Position numbers and translations under genes: made by a program
Assembly: GCF_000270245.1 (NCBI RefSeq)
Contig: NC_015635.1
Span: 2,046,001-2,110,000 of the forward strand
DNA length: 64,000 nt
DNA from: Microlunatus phosphovorus NM-1
GTDB lineage: Bacteria; Actinomycetota; Actinomycetes; Propionibacteriales; Propionibacteriaceae
Direction: 5' to 3'
The notes under the pieces: model-generated
Databases searched by the model: none
The model's input: only the letters and a program-made list of their open reading frames with translations
What the model was told of the DNA's origin: nothing
In this document: piece after piece, positions 63,356-64,000 of the stretch
Layout: each line of letters begins with the position of its first letter
How positions within the stretch are numbered: the first letter of the stretch is position 1

Positions 63356-63913
63356 TCACTGGTGCACGTGTGCGCGCTGACCCTCGCGGTCGAAGATCAT
63401 GATCAGCTCGGCAGGCTGGTCCAGGGCGCTGAGCGAGTGTGGCGTCATCGTGGTGAACTCGGCGGCCTCGCCGGTGCCGACATCGATCTGTCGCTCTCCG
63501 AGCCACAGTCGCACCCGGCCCTTGATCACGACGAACCAGTCGTGTCCTGGATGTACGCGCTGGTCGGGCCGAGTCGTGGAGGGTTCGAGGCGCATCTTCA
63601 TGGCTATCGTGCGGCCGTCCGGGCGGCTCAGGAGCCACGACGTGCGCTTGCCCGAGTCGTGCGGTACGGGTCGGATGACGACGTCTTCGTCCCCGGGCAG
63701 CTCGAAGAGTACGTCGAGGCTCACCTGCAGTGCGTTGGCCAGCGGCACCAAGACGTCGAGGCTCAGCGCTCGCTTGCCGGTCTCGACCCGGCTGATGGTC
63801 GACGGGCTGAGTTTGGTGCGCTCGGCCAACTCGTCGAGCGAGTAGCCCAGGGTGGTGCGCAGACTGCGCAGCCGGGAACGGGCCAGACTCTCGAGCTCGG
63901 TGACTGTACTCAC
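63356..63913 (-). CDS. XRE-cupin regulator
   Basis: About 185 residues: an N-terminal XRE HTH (LRSLRTTLGYSLDELAERTK, LSPSTISRVETGKRALSLDV) and a C-terminal cupin (VHPGHDWFVVIKGRVRLWLG, GEAAEFTTMTPHSLSAL). Proteins of this layout sense small metabolites through the cupin. I start at GTG 63913 after AGGA; TTG 63949 is in frame. Its targets are probably upstream of it, beyond the window. Confidence 0.88.
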   Translation of the reverse strand: MSTVTELESLARSRLRSLRTTLGYSLDELAERTKLSPSTISRVETGKRALSLDVLVPLANALQVSLDVLFELPGDEDVVIRPVPHDSGKRTSWLLSRPDGRTIAMKMRLEPSTTRPDQRVHPGHDWFVVIKGRVRLWLGERQIDVGTGEAAEFTTMTPHSLSALDQPAELIMIFDREGQRAHVHQ

Positions 63914-64000
63914 CGGGCCATCCTGACTCCGGTCTTGCGATTTCCGCAAGATGTCTTTCAGAATCGCCTAGGTCTGCGTAGCCTCGCCGTCATGACGGAT

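Overview
The window is high-GC, gene-dense DNA from an actinomycete. This rests on the GC level, many GTG and 4-bp-overlap starts, a SARP regulator, a LAL-type LuxR regulator, a PucR regulator, a TIGR03085 protein, an ECF42 sigma/DGPF pair and a mycobacterial-type desaturase/reductase pair. Propionibacteriales is plausible but is an inference. There are no rRNA or tRNA genes, no CRISPR array, and no recognisable transposase or prophage.

Region 1 (1-11 kb) is a flavoenzyme catabolic island. A minus-strand operon (berberine-bridge-type oxidase, Tat-exported amine oxidase, SnoaL protein, frameshifted luciferase-like monooxygenase) faces an alpha/beta hydrolase. A LuxR-type regulator, a GMC oxidoreductase, a virginiamycin-B-lyase-like propeller and a GNAT follow. 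A CCCTC-N4-GAGGG palindrome recurs in these promoters. A related pair (second berberine-bridge oxidase and second LuxR regulator) lies at 21.4-24.1 kb. A four-copy 129-bp tandem repeat precedes the first regulator gene; the same repeat family returns at 38-39 kb.

Region 2 (11-21 kb) looks like a defence island: NUDIX hydrolase, PLD-nuclease/SF2 helicase/DUF3427 protein, the N-terminal stub of a DUF6361 gene, a Rad50/RloC-like ATPase with a CPxC motif, and a coupled small helical protein. A secreted metalloprotease follows.

Region 3 (24-46 kb) is mixed: DUF2975/XRE pair, ECF42 sigma with DGPF protein, VOC protein, methyltransferase, GH13 glucosidase, SARP regulator, cupin/MarR/GNAT, PPOX oxidoreductase, desaturase with reductase, PucR, and an amidohydrolase/TetR/APC-permease unit with two matching operators. 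It ends in two genes truncated head to head, a LAL regulator and a sigma factor.

Region 4 (46.9-63.3 kb) is a formate and CO2 assimilation island: Calvin-cycle genes cbbF, cbbP, cbbY-like, rpe, a two-component system, class I aldolase, cbbR, cbbS and cbbX, then an FdhF-type molybdo-oxidoreductase, fdhD, an oxalate/formate-family transporter with a tiny partner protein, a LysR regulator and an NAD-formate dehydrogenase. Formate would supply NADH for the Calvin cycle. RuBisCO large subunit is nearly absent: only its last codons survive, joined directly to a cbbR that lacks its DNA-binding domain.

A notable overall feature is several abrupt gene truncations (about 11186, 15290, 21387, 27061, 46150 and 54165). 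They mean either repeated deletion in this genome or a damaged assembly.
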